Shown piece after piece: positions 22,354-22,976 of a stretch of 22,976 nt of DNA. The stretch spans positions 1-22,976 of the forward strand of contig DHFN01000102.1 of the NCBI GenBank assembly GCA_002402275.1. Reading direction: 5' to 3'. Position 1 is the stretch's first letter, and the number at the start of each line of letters is the position of its first letter. Both the position numbers and the translations under genes were made by a program. The notes beneath the pieces were generated by a model. It did not search any database. It was not told where the DNA came from and saw only the letters and a list, made by a program, of their open reading frames with translations. Origin of the DNA: Anaerolineales bacterium UBA4823 (lineage in GTDB: Bacteria; Chloroflexota; Anaerolineae; Anaerolineales; UBA4823).

Positions 22354-22976
22354 TTAAGGCAGAGAGAAATGCATAATCCTGCCATTACCAGCATCAGTTA
22401 CCCAAATACCTCCATTCGGATCTACCGCGGCTGAAGCCGGTAGGTTGAACCCATCGGCACCTTGAGAGAAGTCCCCAAAATAGCCAATGAAATTGCCTTC
22501 GGCATCAAATTCCAATATTCGATAGGCTTCAGGATCCGTCACAAATAAATTCCCTTTTTGATCAATCGTTAGATAGGGCTTATTATCTAAGGATTGTCCA
22601 TACCAGCCAAAAATTTCCCAATTTTTAATATAAGTGAAGTTAAGGTTTTCATCTATTGAAAATTCTTGTATTCTCTGATTCCAAGTATCTGCGACATATA
22701 ATGAACCATTACCTGAAAACGCTAACCCAACTGGTTCGTCAAATTGGCCTGGTTGCATACCTGCCTCGCCGAAGGATGTTAGAGAATTTCCATCGGCATC
22801 AAATACTACAATTCTTTTGTTTCCCGTATCCGTAATGAATAGACGGTTAATTTGGTCGATCGCGATATCACGTGGTCCCCAAAAAGCGCTAGTAGTTTCA
22901 CCCTGCCCAAAATAACCCCACATCTTAATAAATTTACCATCAGATGTAAACTTTTGGATGCGGTGATTCCAGGTAT
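22354..22976 (-). CDS. NHL-repeat beta-propeller protein, 3' part (5' end beyond the window)
   Basis: The frame is open to the window edge. The segment before the internal ATG at 22921-22923 continues the repeat pattern (TWNHRIQKFTSDGKFIKMWG), so that ATG is not the start. At least four NHL-type units are visible: WNHRIQKFTSDGKFI, GNKRIVVFDADGNSL, WNQRIQEFSID and YRILEFDAEGNFIGYFG. A last one, GNGRIMHFSLP, closes the protein. NHL repeats form a propeller used for ligand or protein contact; the partner and location are unknown, since any signal peptide or membrane part lies upstream. In Anaerolineae such propellers are often the tail of large membrane proteins, which is inference here. It is co-directional with sucCD but separated by a probable promoter. 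Confidence 0.85.
   Translation of the reverse strand, partial: TWNHRIQKFTSDGKFIKMWGYFGQGETTSAFWGPRDIAIDQINRLFITDTGNKRIVVFDADGNSLTSFGEAGMQPGQFDEPVGLAFSGNGSLYVADTWNQRIQEFSIDENLNFTYIKNWEIFGWYGQSLDNKPYLTIDQKGNLFVTDPEAYRILEFDAEGNFIGYFGDFSQGADGFNLPASAAVDPNGGIWVTDAGNGRIMHFSLP

Noticed and set aside
1..22976. A mobile element, phage, CRISPR or defence island
   Set aside because: All genes but a few are conserved housekeeping genes with normal spacing; I saw no integrase, transposase, regularly spaced repeats or terminal repeats.

Overview
The window is a dense, AT-rich (about 40% GC by eye) bacterial chromosomal segment of housekeeping genes. It has no phage, IS element, CRISPR array, tRNA or rRNA that I can see. 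The gene content suggests a Chloroflexota bacterium, most likely class Anaerolineae: a NusA with a long acidic then lysine-rich tail, an orphan TrpB2-type tryptophan synthase behind a T-box, a membrane-anchored zinc-ribbon/LysM protein with Thr/Pro linkers, and an NHL-repeat protein. This placement is inference from family resemblance, not from a marker-gene comparison.

Layout. 1-1188: the 3' end of a CCA-adding/poly(A)-polymerase-family gene and a GNAT acetyltransferase. 1163-10082: a long plus-strand run nusA-ylxR-infB-rbfA-nrnA-truB-ribF-thyA-folA, i.e. the classical transcription/translation/ribosome-maturation operon continuing into flavin and folate/thymidylate genes. rimP (normally before nusA) and ylxQ (often between ylxR and infB) are absent from their usual places. 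The run is preceded by a promoter and two hairpins. 10083-11921: a complete T-box riboswitch with a TGG (Trp) specifier controls an orphan trpB2, which ends in a strong terminator. 12008-15284: trxB, malate dehydrogenase and a mitochondrial-type citrate synthase. 15285-15370: a short GC-rich inverted-repeat island that runs into the 3' end of the next, convergent gene. 15352-16494 (minus): the zinc-ribbon/LysM protein. 16599-17783: hemW-like radical SAM gene, possibly leaderless. 17797-19843 (minus): fni (IPP isomerase type 2) and a short-chain polyprenyl diphosphate synthase, one base apart. 19844-19968: a compact divergent promoter region between fni and acpP. 19969-20202: acpP. 20278-22277 (minus): sucC-sucD, overlapping by 4 bases. 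22354-22976 (minus): 3' part of an NHL-repeat gene that runs off the window.

How the genes work together. The nusA run supplies transcription elongation/antitermination, initiation factor IF2, 30S maturation, tRNA pseudouridylation, nanoRNA turnover, FAD/FMN synthesis and dTMP/tetrahydrofolate production. mdh, gltA and sucCD give three TCA-cycle steps in two clusters. fni and the prenyl synthase make isoprenoid diphosphates, and acpP carries fatty-acyl chains; their divergent promoters share back-to-back -35 boxes and a repeated CAGTCTGG motif next to each -10.

The strongest regulatory observations are the Trp T-box (specifier codon and discriminator-pairing base both point to tRNA-Trp) and the symmetrical fni/acpP promoter pair. 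I found no clear evidence of a wholly new defence or mobile system here.
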